Positions 46,287 to 55,529 of a stretch of DNA of 60,826 nt are shown here, piece by piece (the first letter of the stretch is position 1; each line of letters starts with the position of its first letter). This DNA comes from a filamentous cyanobacterium CCP2 (GTDB taxonomy: Bacteria; Cyanobacteriota; Cyanobacteriia; Elainellales; Elainellaceae). Under the pieces are notes generated by a model that saw only the letters and a program-made list of their open reading frames with translations, did no database searches and was not told the DNA's origin. Position numbers and translations under genes: made by a program. The DNA lies in assembly GCA_003003615.1 (NCBI GenBank), contig PVWD01000007.1, positions 1 to 60,826 of the forward strand, read 5' to 3'.

Positions 46287-46802
46287 ATGGAGAATCAGGA
46301 ATCACAGCGTTCAATCCTTTATCTGCAACCCTACGACGATGAGAGTATCAGTCACTATCTTGGGCGTTGGTTTCATCAGGAAGTAGTGAATAGTGATTCA
46401 TACAGCCTGGGAAGAAAATTGAGGCTGGGGAAGACGCTATGGAGATGGGAAAATTTCTACTTCAACCCACCTCCAACTCGTGAAGAATTGCAGAAAATTG
46501 ATGAGTTGATGAGCTTGGGAATAGAAAGACTACTTCTGATGTTTCCATCTCAACACGAGCCAATTAAGCCTAAACCCATTCGGATCTGTGCAGCTTGCTA
46601 CGTTGAAGCACCTTACCATCACATGAGTTGGCAATACCAATCTACGGAGGGGTGTGAACGCCATCGGCTTCGCCTGCTTTCCAGATGCCCAGATCCCAAA
46701 TGCAGCAGACCTTTTCCCATTCCTTCTGCCTGGGCAACACCGGGAAGGTGTAAATGTGGAATGCCGTACACAACAATGGCACGGAAACAAAAGCCCTATT
46801 GA
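46287..46802 (+). CDS. tniQ: TniQ-family protein, short V-K CAST type
   Basis: A 171-residue TniQ, close in length and sequence plan to ShCAST TniQ (167 residues): LYLQPYDDESISHYLGRW at the start, RWENFYFNPPPTREEL, then CAACY...CERH and a second Cys set (CPDPKC, CKC) forming two zinc sites. The second zinc site has altered spacing relative to ShCAST. TniQ caps the TnsC filament and links it to the targeting module (Cas12k and tracrRNA in V-K). It lies 57 nt after tnsC. The end of the gene is followed by about 130 bp of non-coding DNA. Confidence 0.9.
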   Translation: MENQESQRSILYLQPYDDESISHYLGRWFHQEVVNSDSYSLGRKLRLGKTLWRWENFYFNPPPTREELQKIDELMSLGIERLLLMFPSQHEPIKPKPIRICAACYVEAPYHHMSWQYQSTEGCERHRLRLLSRCPDPKCSRPFPIPSAWATPGRCKCGMPYTTMARKQKPY

Positions 46803-46933
46803 ACTTCTCACATTGCGGCACAATACTCAATGGGTCACAGGTCAATAGAAATTTCTATGTGAAGTTTCCGAAATTGGAAATGGGTCAATGTAGGCTAAAG
46901 GAGAATTGCGCTTACATTCAGTCAATAACGCCA

Positions 46934-47323
46934 ATGACTCACCCTCCTTCCCAATCGATCGGTCTTGCTGAACTGATTCAGCAGGTCAAGAAAGAATTGC
47001 TCTCTACAGTGCCCGGTCAGAGTTCTGATGCCCCAATTTTGTTTGTGGAGTCTGTAGAGTTAGAGCTACAGGTGACGGTGAGCCGAGAAGGCAGCGGCGG
47101 GGTGAAAATTGATGTGCTTGCAGTCGGGGGTGGAGAGTTAGGGGGCACGCTCAAACGGGAAAATGTCCACACGGTCAAAGTTAGCCTATCTCCTCTGTTT
47201 GATAAGGAGCGTCTCATGGAGTTTTACCAGACCCTCCATTCTGACAAAGTGCCTACCACTGTGAAGCAAAGCCTAGAGGCACTGCTGAAGGGTGAAGAAG
47301 GAAATCTGTCTAATCAGTTTTAA
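46934..47323 (+). CDS. Trypsin-co-occurring domain (Trypco2-like) protein
   Basis: A 129-residue protein with the pattern of the trypsin-co-occurring domain 2: IGLAELIQQVKKELLST, then FVESVELELQVTVSREGSGGVKIDVLAVGGGE and VHTVKVSLSPL. These domains are small adaptor or sensor modules found with trypsin-like, caspase-like and NTPase components in bacterial conflict systems. ATG 46934 begins the conserved helix; longer in-frame starts run into tniQ. The CHAT gene starts 23 nt after its stop, so it opens the cargo operon. Confidence 0.75.
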   Translation: MTHPPSQSIGLAELIQQVKKELLSTVPGQSSDAPILFVESVELELQVTVSREGSGGVKIDVLAVGGGELGGTLKRENVHTVKVSLSPLFDKERLMEFYQTLHSDKVPTTVKQSLEALLKGEEGNLSNQF

Positions 47324-47346
47324 CTGCGATCGATTGAGGGGACAGC

Positions 47347-50082
47347 ATGGAGCTATTGGAGTTGACGCTTTCTCCAGTGAATGACCAACGCTTCTTGGCG
47401 AATGCCTCCCGTGTCCCGGATGGGGTTGGGGATGCCACGACAGAATGTGATTTGCCCTTCTGGGTAGGGAAGCAGGACTGGAGAAGAACGATCATCAAAA
47501 TCCTGGAGAGTAGCCAGGGATTTCGTTCTGAGAATTTTCCAGAAATGGAGGAGCAAGATTGGCTGGAGCAGGAGGGTCTGCTGCTTCCATCTCGACAGCA
47601 TTTTGATTCAGCTTATCTACGGCGGATTGGGCAAGCTCTCTATCAATCCCTCTTTCCACCCGATAGTCCCCTCAAGCAAGTTTTACAGCATTCTCTCCGT
47701 CTTACTGAGCAACATAACACTGACCTCCATTTGCGATTGAAATTTGCAGCGGATTCTGGGAAACGATCGCGTCTGGCAGATTATCCCTGGGAGTTGCTGC
47801 ACGATGGGCAACGGTTCCTGCTTCACCATCGAGTTAGGCTCTCTCGCTATATTGCCCATGAAGCTTCGCCACCCAAACTATCTGCTCAAGAGCAAATTCG
47901 GGTCTTGTTAATTTCTGCCAGACCCCAAGGGCTAGCTCAATTGACGCAGGCGGAACAGCAGGCGATTCAAGTTGGGTTAGAACGGGCGCAGGATGCTGGG
48001 TTGGTACAACTGCAAATCCTGCCGACTCCTGCCCGTAGAACCCTAAATCGTTATTTGACGGACTGTACATCTGAGCAATTGCCTCAGGTGTTGCACTTTG
48101 ATGGGCATGGGGTGTTTGGCAGACGCTGTGGGAATCCAGGGTGTTTGACAATGCATTCAGGGATTAAGGTGGAGTCCTGTCGTGTCTGTGGGCAACGATT
48201 ACCAGAGCCGCAGGGGTATCTGGCATTTGAAACCGAGGAGGGCAAGCCAGATTGGCAAAGTGCCACCCAAGTTGCTGCTCTCTTGCAGCCTTACCCGATC
48301 GCCCTGGTAGTGCTGAGTGCTTGTCAGTCGGGGATGGCGGTTGCAGGGGATTCAGTCTTCAATGGTATGGCACAGAACTTGATTGACCAGCGAATTCCGG
48401 CAGTGGTGGCGATGCAGTATTCTGTGCGGGCAGATGCAGCTTGTGATTTTGCCGAACAGTTTTACCGAGTGCTGGGGAAGAAGGAGGCGTTGCTGAAAGC
48501 GTTGAACCAAGGCATCCGGGAGATGGATGTGGAGGGAAATCAATGGTATCGCCCGGTGATTTACTTGCGTTGGCAGGATAATGAGGGAGGAAATCTGTTT
48601 GAGAGTAGATTGCCTCAGGAATCCTTGAGTAATCCCAATACTCAACCACAGCCTGACACCGAACCTCTCTCTCCTGAACCGCCTAAGTTGAGTCGGTTGC
48701 AACAACTAGAGTTAGTACGATTTCAGGATGACCTGGCTCGATGTGAGCGGGACTATAAGACAGTTGCCGACCAGTTGAAGCTGGAAGGGGATGGTGTACG
48801 GCAAAACCAACTCAAGGATCAGTTGAAAGTGTTGGGGCAGCAAATTGAGCAAATTGAACAGGAGATCCAAATCCGCGAAAGAGATATCCAACAAAGCAGT
48901 GCCCGGTTGCGTTTAGAGGAGCTGAAACGGATTTTGGATATCCACCTCAATCTATTCCCAGAGGTACTACGGGCTTGCCAGCAGCTATTTGCTATCCGCA
49001 AGTATTCACCCGGTCAGACTCTCCAGAATGCCCAAGAACTGATCGCAGAATTACTAAGGATTCCGCCAGGTCGATCGCAACCGTACGATGCCATTGAGCA
49101 GTTTGTGGCTTGCTTAGTCTCCAGTTCTCAAAATACGGCTCTTCTCACCGCGCTTCAGGGATGGGTCGAGCAATATGTTCAAGAAGGCTGGCAAGAACTC
49201 CTGGAGCGGGTCGAAGACTATCAAAAACAGACGGCTCAGGAGGCTCAACCTGTTGTTTTAGTAGCCATTAGCCGAAGTGATGAAGCTTCAACCCAGGAGC
49301 AGGAGGGCAATCGCTATCAGGTCAAGGCTTGGCGGATTCAGGATAGGGATCAGTACAAGCAACATCGGCAGGGCTATAGCCCGATCGAGATTCCAGGTTC
49401 GACTGGAGAAGAAACCTACACACTGGATGAACTAATTACAACCACACCTGCTCTCCTGATTCGCTTCCTTAGTGAAGGCAGTAATGAGTTTACCAACGAT
49501 CCAGAAATCCACATTTTTCTACCCTTAGAGTTGATGAATCAGGATGTGGATTGCTGGTTGCTCAACGACGGTTACGGCATGCCAAAGCTCCTGGGGCACG
49601 AGTACAAGGTGGTATTACGCTGTGCTGAACGGTTGAGCCGCAGCTATCGACAGCGACCTCGATGGATAAAAAAATGGCAACAACACGAATCCTTCCTTGA
49701 GAAAACAGCCTTTGAGTTTTTCACAGCAGGCGATGATAGCGATCTAGATGAACTGTCCTACACCCTGGATGAAATAGAAGAAACGATCGTTGGGTTAAAA
49801 GTGATGCGAGCACCCTGCCAAGTTGAACCAGATGGACTGTTTGGCGTTTTGCTCCAATCTGGGCTACCCCTGGCAGTCTGGGGACGGTGTGATTTACGGG
49901 AACCGACCAACGAAGCTGAATTAGATCGGATACTACAAGCTTGCTGTTTGGAACAGCTACCCAGTACGGTAAAACAAGAACGTCGCCAATCTCGAAAAGT
50001 CAAAGACAAAGATTGTCATATTGGACATCACCTTTCGTTATTGTGGGATGACCCCCACCTCGTTCCCCCCAAATTTGCTTAA
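47347..50082 (+). CDS. CHAT caspase-like protease fused to VMAP C-terminal domain
   Basis: A 911-residue protein. Residues 100-410 are a CHAT protease: His254 (LHFDGHG) and Cys326 (VLSACQSG) form the catalytic dyad. Between them is a zinc-ribbon-like insert (Cys261, Cys266, Cys278, Cys281). A heptad-rich coiled coil spans about residues 455-530, a helical module follows (530-620), and residues 640-911 match the VMAP C-terminal domain (ALLIRFLSEG...SGLPLAVWGRCDL...HLSLLWDDPHLVPP). In the vWA-MoxR-associated systems described by Kaur and colleagues, VMAP proteins link an effector to the MoxR/vWA pair. MoxR follows after 9 nt. Confidence 0.88.
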   Translation: MELLELTLSPVNDQRFLANASRVPDGVGDATTECDLPFWVGKQDWRRTIIKILESSQGFRSENFPEMEEQDWLEQEGLLLPSRQHFDSAYLRRIGQALYQSLFPPDSPLKQVLQHSLRLTEQHNTDLHLRLKFAADSGKRSRLADYPWELLHDGQRFLLHHRVRLSRYIAHEASPPKLSAQEQIRVLLISARPQGLAQLTQAEQQAIQVGLERAQDAGLVQLQILPTPARRTLNRYLTDCTSEQLPQVLHFDGHGVFGRRCGNPGCLTMHSGIKVESCRVCGQRLPEPQGYLAFETEEGKPDWQSATQVAALLQPYPIALVVLSACQSGMAVAGDSVFNGMAQNLIDQRIPAVVAMQYSVRADAACDFAEQFYRVLGKKEALLKALNQGIREMDVEGNQWYRPVIYLRWQDNEGGNLFESRLPQESLSNPNTQPQPDTEPLSPEPPKLSRLQQLELVRFQDDLARCERDYKTVADQLKLEGDGVRQNQLKDQLKVLGQQIEQIEQEIQIRERDIQQSSARLRLEELKRILDIHLNLFPEVLRACQQLFAIRKYSPGQTLQNAQELIAELLRIPPGRSQPYDAIEQFVACLVSSSQNTALLTALQGWVEQYVQEGWQELLERVEDYQKQTAQEAQPVVLVAISRSDEASTQEQEGNRYQVKAWRIQDRDQYKQHRQGYSPIEIPGSTGEETYTLDELITTTPALLIRFLSEGSNEFTNDPEIHIFLPLELMNQDVDCWLLNDGYGMPKLLGHEYKVVLRCAERLSRSYRQRPRWIKKWQQHESFLEKTAFEFFTAGDDSDLDELSYTLDEIEETIVGLKVMRAPCQVEPDGLFGVLLQSGLPLAVWGRCDLREPTNEAELDRILQACCLEQLPSTVKQERRQSRKVKDKDCHIGHHLSLLWDDPHLVPPKFA

Positions 50083-50091
50083 CCTGCCCCT

Positions 50092-51156
50092 ATGAGCGAC
50101 CCAAACCAAGACTGGAAGATTTTTCGCGGTGATCATCGAGACCCTCACGATGGCATCGATCGCCTACCGAAGGCACCCAGTTGGCGACCATTTGGGACAG
50201 ATATTAGCCCCGGTGTGAGTCGGCGAAAGCGACGGGGAGAAACGTTTCAGGTACGTCCTGAAGAAGTGGAGATGGTGAATGCAGCCCTGTACTTGCGCCG
50301 ACCGCTACTGATTACGGGCAAACCGGGGACAGGTAAATCCTCTTTAGCCTATGCAGTGGCGCGAGAGCTTAATCTGGGTGAAGTGCTCTACTGGCCCATT
50401 ACAACCCGAACCACCCTCAAGGATGGGCTTTACAGCTACGATGCCATCGGACGATTGCAGGAAGTCAAGCAATCGGAGGCAAAGGGTGAACAGGTGGATG
50501 ACCCTCAGAAAATAGCCAACTACATTACCCTGGGACCCCTCGGTACAGCCCTGCTGCCCTCCAGTCGCCCCCGGATTCTCATCATCGACGAGATCGACAA
50601 AAGCGATATCGATTTGCCCAATGATCTGCTGACGATTTTTGAAGAAGGACGATTTGAAATTCCCGAACTTGCCCGCCTTGAGCCGGATGAAACCGAATCA
50701 GAAAAGCAGATTACAGTACGGGTTCGCACGGCATATACGGATGACGAAGAAATCACGAAAGCCGATAGAAAAGTGGTGATCCAGGGTGGGCGGATTACCT
50801 GTCAGGAGTTTCCCTTGGTGCTGTTGACCAGCAATGGTGAACGAGACTTTCCCCCGGCATTCCTGCGACGTTGCCTGCGACTGACGATGCGAGAACCCGA
50901 TCGCTCAGAATTGGAACGCATTATCCAGGCTCATTTGACAGATTGTGATGTAGCGGCAGAGGAAATTAGTCAGCTAATTGGCACATTCTTGGAGCGGCGC
51001 GATAAGAAGAAACAACAGTTGGCGACCGATCAACTGCTGAATGCCATTTTTATGGTGACTCGTGAGCGGAATTTTGTAGGCAATGAGAAGAAGAATTTAC
51101 AGGAGCGGCTGATAGCTGCATTGGATAGCTCTATGGAAGAACCACGGCGAAAATGA
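50092..51156 (+). CDS. MoxR-type AAA+ ATPase
   Basis: A 354-residue AAA+ ATPase: Walker A GKPGTGKSS (about residues 76-84), Walker B ILIIDEIDKSD and the sensor-1/arginine region LLTSNGERDFPPAFLRRC. It is of the kind found in VMAP ternary systems, where ATP-driven remodelling is thought to set the switch between the sensor and the CHAT effector. Its stop overlaps the next gene's ATG (ATGA at 51153-51156), so the two are translationally coupled. Confidence 0.92.
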   Translation: MSDPNQDWKIFRGDHRDPHDGIDRLPKAPSWRPFGTDISPGVSRRKRRGETFQVRPEEVEMVNAALYLRRPLLITGKPGTGKSSLAYAVARELNLGEVLYWPITTRTTLKDGLYSYDAIGRLQEVKQSEAKGEQVDDPQKIANYITLGPLGTALLPSSRPRILIIDEIDKSDIDLPNDLLTIFEEGRFEIPELARLEPDETESEKQITVRVRTAYTDDEEITKADRKVVIQGGRITCQEFPLVLLTSNGERDFPPAFLRRCLRLTMREPDRSELERIIQAHLTDCDVAAEEISQLIGTFLERRDKKKQQLATDQLLNAIFMVTRERNFVGNEKKNLQERLIAALDSSMEEPRRK

Positions 51157-54059
51157 TCAACCGCCTGATCACAGTTTTACAGCAAGCGGGCTTAATTCTC
51201 AGTGATGAGGAGCTTGCTTCGTTCAGTGATGCGGAGTCGCTTCTCAGCGAGGAAGACCTTGCTGATGCTATCTGGTTAGCACTCCAGATGGGCACAGAAG
51301 ATGATCCAGCCGTAGATGAAGAGGAGCAAGAAGCCCAACTCGATCGCCTATCATCAACCGTCACCGTGGAAACTATTGAGGCAGATCCTATCCTCGACCC
51401 TGTGCTTCCGAATATCCCTGCCTATCTCCCTGAACCGAACAAGGTAGAAACGACCAGTTCACCAACGGTTGAATTACCAGAACAGGGATTGCCGATTCAA
51501 GTCAGGGCAGCCCCCTCCCTACAAGATGCTCGATCGATCGCCCGTTCCTTGCGTCCATTGCGGCGTAAAGCCCCCTCCCGCACTCAATCTGTGTTAGATG
51601 AAATAGCAACTGTTAACCGTATTGCGGCACAAGATGTCTGGATGCCTGTGCTAAAACCGGCTCCCGAACGTTGGCTGGATCTGGAACTGGTGATTGAATC
51701 ATCACAGTTCAGCTTTATCTGGCAGTCTACTCTGGATGAATTTCAGCAGATTTTGGAGCGGCAGGGGGCATTTCGGGATGTTCGCACCTGGTGCGTGCAG
51801 GGGGTGGAGGAAGGACAATTACATCTGGTTCCTAAACAGCAAACCTTCACCCAACAAACTCAGTTTCGTAGCCCCAAGGAACTAATTGATGCCTCTGGTC
51901 GGCGGTTGGTGCTATATGTGAGCGATTGTCGATCGCCCGTGTGGCGACAGGGAAAGATCCATGATTGGCTAAAACTGTGGAGCCAGCATCAACCGACAGC
52001 GATCGTGCAGCTTTTACCCGAACGTCTGTGGGAACAAAGTGAATTGGATGTTGGGGTAGGAACTCAGGTTAGTTCTCTGATACCGGGTGTTCCCAACCGT
52101 AAGCTAATGGTTAAGGATGGGAAAGTTCATCTGAATACTGACTCAGATTCATCCCTTATTCTCCCGATCGTGACCCTAACTGCCCGTTCTTTGAGACAAC
52201 TAGCATTGGTTGTCGCAGCCATTGGCAACCAGCGTGCTCCTGCCCGGTGGTTCGATCTAGACTGGGTGACAGATCCAGACCGAGACCCTGCACCTTCTGT
52301 CATCCAGCCTCAGACGGCAGAGGAGCGGGTTGATCTATTTTTGGCAACTGCCTCCCCTACGGCTCAACGGTTAGCTCGGCTGATAGCAGCGGTGCCCGTC
52401 AGTTTGCCGGTAATCCATCTGCTTCAGGAACGGCTACTTCAAGACTCTAACCCTGTTCATGTTGCCGAAGTTTATTCCAGTAGTTTGTTGCAGCCAGCCA
52501 AATCTTCCACAGCGGAATCTGTACAGTACGACTTTTATCCAGGGGTGCGGCAACTGTTGAATGAGTCCACATCTCAGGACGAGACAATCGATGTGTTGCA
52601 GGAATTATCTCAGGAAATTGCAGTCACTCTGGGATTACCTCCAATCCGCAGCTTTCTGGCGTTACTGTCGCCTCAGTCGGATTGGACTCCAGAAATGAGA
52701 GAGGCAATTTTACCCTTTGCTCAGGTAGCAACTGAGGTGTTACATAACCTGGGAGGGGAATTTGCAGATTTGGCGCAGAGGGTTGAGCGAGAGGCGGCTG
52801 GTTACACAGACTGGATAGAACCCCTGGAAACGGAAGGAGATTCAGGATTTCCTGAGTTGAATGTCCTTGAATTCACAACTGCTCAACTGGCAGATCCTGC
52901 TGATGCCCCGCAATTTCCTCCTTTGCAGGTGCAAGAGGTTGAAGTTGTCACCATTGTTTTTGAGGCTGAATCTGAGGAGATTGAACCTGAAGGTCTAGAA
53001 CGATTTGAGTTTGAGGTGGCGACCATTGAGCGTAGAACCGATACTCAGCAATCTGGCTTCCTGCAAAACATTCGTAATTTGTTTTCAAGCTCAGAACAGC
53101 GCAGTGAGTGGGTAATTCGCAAGCAACGGAGACAGGCTTATCAGTGGGTTGAGACATTAGGTGATCCAGTGCAGCAACGGGCACAAGCTACTCAGCAAAA
53201 TGTCGAGCGATCGAACACTTGGGGAGAAATGGTGGCTCCGTTTGAGGCGGTTGCTATTTCAGCAGGTACTTTACTTGAGATGGTTGCTATTCCAGCGGGT
53301 CGCTTCACAATGGGTTCCCCCGAGGATGAGGTCGATCGCTTCTCTTCAGAAAGCCCGCAACATGAAGTTAGTGTCCCCGCTTTTTTTATGGGCAAATATC
53401 CCATCACACAAGCCCAGTGGCAATTTGTAGCTGAGTTGCCGCAAGTCAACCGAGAACTTAATCCAGATCCATCCAACTTCAAAGGAGACAACCGACCTGT
53501 AGAGAATGTGTCCTGGTACGATGCAGTGGAATTTTGCGATCGGCTCTCTGCTCATACTGGTCGTTCCTACCGTTTACCGACTGAAGCTGAATGGGAATAC
53601 GCTTGTCGGGCATCGACTATTTTTAGAACTGGTGCTTCGAGGGCAGGAGATGTTGTAGGTGATGGAGTGAATACTCCTTTCCATTTTGGAGAAACTATTA
53701 CTACTGACCTGTCGAATTATAACGGTACCTACACCTATAACAATGGTCCTAAGGGTGAATATCGGCAGAGAACAACAGATGTTGGTAGTTTCCCGGCTAA
53801 TGCCTTTGGATTGTGTGATATGCATGGCAATGTGTGGGAGTGGTGTGAAGATCATTGGCATGAAAATTATGAGGGGGCACCGTCCAATGGAAGTGCTTGG
53901 GTAAACGAGGATCAGGGCGCAAACCGTATAGTACGCGGCGGCTCCTGGGACTATGATCCGAGGAATTGCCGGTCTGCTTCTCGCTCCTATGACACGCCCG
54001 ACAACCGTGGCGACTACTTCGGTTTTCGCGTGGTTTGTTCTACTCCAACGACTCTGTGA
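51153..54059 (+). CDS. SAV_2336-like protein fused to FGE-sulfatase/C-type-lectin domain
   Basis: A 968-residue fusion. After an acidic, low-complexity region, residues 140-470 match the SAV_2336 N-terminal family (RRLVLYVSDCRSPVWRQGKIHDWL; IVQLLPERLW), which fills the vWA-like slot in this system. Residues 705-968 are a formylglycine-generating-enzyme-like fold (IPAGRFTMGSPEDE; YRLPTEAEWEYACRA; GLCDMHGNVWEWCEDHWHENY; GGSW...GFRVV). The first active-site Cys of true FGE is replaced by Tyr, so enzymatic use is unlikely. The tail looks like a hypervariable ligand-binding site. It is coupled to moxR by a 4-nt overlap. Confidence 0.85.
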   Translation: MINRLITVLQQAGLILSDEELASFSDAESLLSEEDLADAIWLALQMGTEDDPAVDEEEQEAQLDRLSSTVTVETIEADPILDPVLPNIPAYLPEPNKVETTSSPTVELPEQGLPIQVRAAPSLQDARSIARSLRPLRRKAPSRTQSVLDEIATVNRIAAQDVWMPVLKPAPERWLDLELVIESSQFSFIWQSTLDEFQQILERQGAFRDVRTWCVQGVEEGQLHLVPKQQTFTQQTQFRSPKELIDASGRRLVLYVSDCRSPVWRQGKIHDWLKLWSQHQPTAIVQLLPERLWEQSELDVGVGTQVSSLIPGVPNRKLMVKDGKVHLNTDSDSSLILPIVTLTARSLRQLALVVAAIGNQRAPARWFDLDWVTDPDRDPAPSVIQPQTAEERVDLFLATASPTAQRLARLIAAVPVSLPVIHLLQERLLQDSNPVHVAEVYSSSLLQPAKSSTAESVQYDFYPGVRQLLNESTSQDETIDVLQELSQEIAVTLGLPPIRSFLALLSPQSDWTPEMREAILPFAQVATEVLHNLGGEFADLAQRVEREAAGYTDWIEPLETEGDSGFPELNVLEFTTAQLADPADAPQFPPLQVQEVEVVTIVFEAESEEIEPEGLERFEFEVATIERRTDTQQSGFLQNIRNLFSSSEQRSEWVIRKQRRQAYQWVETLGDPVQQRAQATQQNVERSNTWGEMVAPFEAVAISAGTLLEMVAIPAGRFTMGSPEDEVDRFSSESPQHEVSVPAFFMGKYPITQAQWQFVAELPQVNRELNPDPSNFKGDNRPVENVSWYDAVEFCDRLSAHTGRSYRLPTEAEWEYACRASTIFRTGASRAGDVVGDGVNTPFHFGETITTDLSNYNGTYTYNNGPKGEYRQRTTDVGSFPANAFGLCDMHGNVWEWCEDHWHENYEGAPSNGSAWVNEDQGANRIVRGGSWDYDPRNCRSASRSYDTPDNRGDYFGFRVVCSTPTTL
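53936..54037 (+). other. Putative DGR variable region 1
   Basis: Codons after GGC-GGC-TCC-TGG vary against the two other FGE genes (54920-55023, 56217-56321) in clusters, while the frame around them (CCC/CCG, TGC-CGG-TCT-GC, GGT-TTT-CG) is kept. Variable codons are nearly all NNC or NNT (GAC TAT GAT AAT TCT TCC TAT GAC), as expected from mutation of AAC/AAT codons in a template repeat. Confidence 0.55.
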
Positions 54060-54117
54060 CTCTTTTCACACTTACTTTTTAGCTCTCTGCCCTGTTTTCT
54101 CTACACTTTTTTGTACG

Positions 54118-54162
54118 GAGCGCGTTGGCAAAGCCTCTCCGTTAGGAGAATCTAAATTTTTA
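54118..54162 (+). repeat. Direct repeat after FGE genes, copy 1
   Basis: GAGCGCGTTGGCAAAGCC, then TCTCC-gtta-GGAGAATCTAAATTTTT. A second copy at 56403-56446 differs by a few bases. Each follows the stop of an FGE gene by a similar distance, with further similarity (TTTTC/CTTTA-rich) between stop and repeat, so the gene end and its flank appear duplicated. CTCC/GGAG forms a short hairpin. Confidence 0.75.
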
Positions 54163-54183
54163 GCCTTACATCGATTCAAACCT

Positions 54184-55515
54184 ATGGCGACTACCCAGGA
54201 TCAGCAGCCTAAATTCACATTACAGCGTCGTCGTCAGTCTGTTCAGTTTTTTGTTGAACAGCTAACCGACGACATTGGCATCGAGATGATGCTGATTCCA
54301 GCAGGCACATTTATGATGGGTTCACCCGAAGATGAGATCGATCGCTCCTCCAGTGAAAGCCCACAACATGAAGTCAGTGTCCCTACCTTTTTCATGGGCA
54401 AATATCCGATCACTCAGGCACAGTGGTCGTTTGTAGCAGAGTTACCGCAAGTCAACCGAGAGCTAAAACCAAATCCTTCTAGATTTAAAGGAGACAAACG
54501 TCCTGTAGAGCTAGTGTCCTGGTATGAGGCGGTGGAATTTTGCGATCGGCTCTCTGCTCACACGGGACGAGAATATCGCCTACCGAGCGAAGCGGAATGG
54601 GAATACGCCTGCCGAGCCGGAACGACAACTCCCTTCCATTTTGGCGAAACAATCACAACTGATTTAGCCAATTACGATGGCACTGATGCTCCTAATGGAG
54701 AATGGTCAAGTGGTTCCTATGGACGCGGACCTAAAGGGGAATATCGCGAAGAAACGACCCTTGTAGGACATTTTGGGATTGCCAATGCCTTTGGACTATG
54801 TGATATGCACGGAAACGTAATGGAGTGGTGTTTAGATCATTGGCACGACAATTATGAAGAGGCACCGACTGATAGCAGTGCTTGGTTAACTGAGGATGAA
54901 AGTGCAGGACGAGTGCTACGCGGCGGTTCCTGGACATTCACTCCCAACAATTGTCGTTCTGCCTATCGCGGCATCAATCCGCCTGACAACCACGACTCCC
55001 GATTTGGTTTTCGAGTGATATGTCGATCTTGGACAAAGAATCAGCCAACAACAGATGATTTCATTACTGAAAAAGGTATTAATTACACCACACTCCGAGA
55101 TTTATTATTAACAGACCAATGGAGGAAAGCAGATGAAGAAACCTGGAAAATTATTTTGCAAGTAACAGGACAGCAAGAAAGAGGGTATTTATACAGTAGT
55201 GACGTTGGCAGTATTCCTAGTGCTGATCTCTGCACGATCGACCGCCTATGGGTGAAATATAGTCAAGGTAAATTTGGTTTTAGTGTTCAGAAACAGATCT
55301 GGTATGAAGTTAGTCAGGATTGGGAAAGATTTACCGAACGAGTAGGATGGAGAGAAGCAAATGCTGGTTTCAAGAACTACGATGCATTGACTTTCAGCAT
55401 AAATGCTCCTGCGGGACACTTTCCTTTCCAATTTGGAACTCCTGATTACTGTTGGACTTGGCGAGTGGGCAGGGGAAATACGATGGACTATCTGCTCTTA
55501 AGACAAGATCTGTAG
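54184..55515 (+). CDS. FGE-sulfatase/C-type-lectin domain fused to GUN4
   Basis: A 443-residue protein. Residues 20-285 are an FGE-like lectin fold (LIPAGTFMMGSPEDEID; YRLPSEAEWEYACRAG; GLCDMHGNVMEWCLDHWHDNY; GGSWTF...GFRVICRS), with Phe at the first FGE active-site Cys. Residues 296-443 are a GUN4 domain (LRDLLLTDQWRKADEETWKIILQVTG; CTIDRLWVKYSQGKFGFSVQKQIWYEV; GHFPFQFG), the tetrapyrrole-binding module known from chlorophyll synthesis regulation. It is a cyanobacteria-specific combination here in a conflict operon. ATG 54184 is used; the longer frame runs into the previous gene. Confidence 0.88.
   Translation: MATTQDQQPKFTLQRRRQSVQFFVEQLTDDIGIEMMLIPAGTFMMGSPEDEIDRSSSESPQHEVSVPTFFMGKYPITQAQWSFVAELPQVNRELKPNPSRFKGDKRPVELVSWYEAVEFCDRLSAHTGREYRLPSEAEWEYACRAGTTTPFHFGETITTDLANYDGTDAPNGEWSSGSYGRGPKGEYREETTLVGHFGIANAFGLCDMHGNVMEWCLDHWHDNYEEAPTDSSAWLTEDESAGRVLRGGSWTFTPNNCRSAYRGINPPDNHDSRFGFRVICRSWTKNQPTTDDFITEKGINYTTLRDLLLTDQWRKADEETWKIILQVTGQQERGYLYSSDVGSIPSADLCTIDRLWVKYSQGKFGFSVQKQIWYEVSQDWERFTERVGWREANAGFKNYDALTFSINAPAGHFPFQFGTPDYCWTWRVGRGNTMDYLLLRQDL
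54920..55023 (+). other. Putative DGR variable region 2
   Basis: Equivalent segment in the FGE-GUN4 gene (GGC-GGT-TCC-TGG ... GGT-TTT-CGA). Variable codons are TTC ACT AAC AAT TAT GGC ATC AAT GAC AAC CAC GAC TCC plus ACA and CGA, still largely NNC/NNT. Unlike the other two it is not at the gene's 3' end, so active retrohoming here is less certain. Confidence 0.45.
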
Positions 55516-55529
55516 GTTTGAGGAACCAA

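Noticed and set aside
46858-46890. TGTGAAGTTTCC after tniQ, similar to the candidate left end (TGTGAAGTGTCC)
   Set aside because: It is in direct rather than inverted orientation, only about 12 bases match, and no further TnsB-like repeats follow, so it is not a right end on this evidence.
53953-54183. N-terminal extension of the FGE-GUN4 frame
   Set aside because: It overlaps the end of the previous FGE gene in another phase; the conserved protein starts at 54184.
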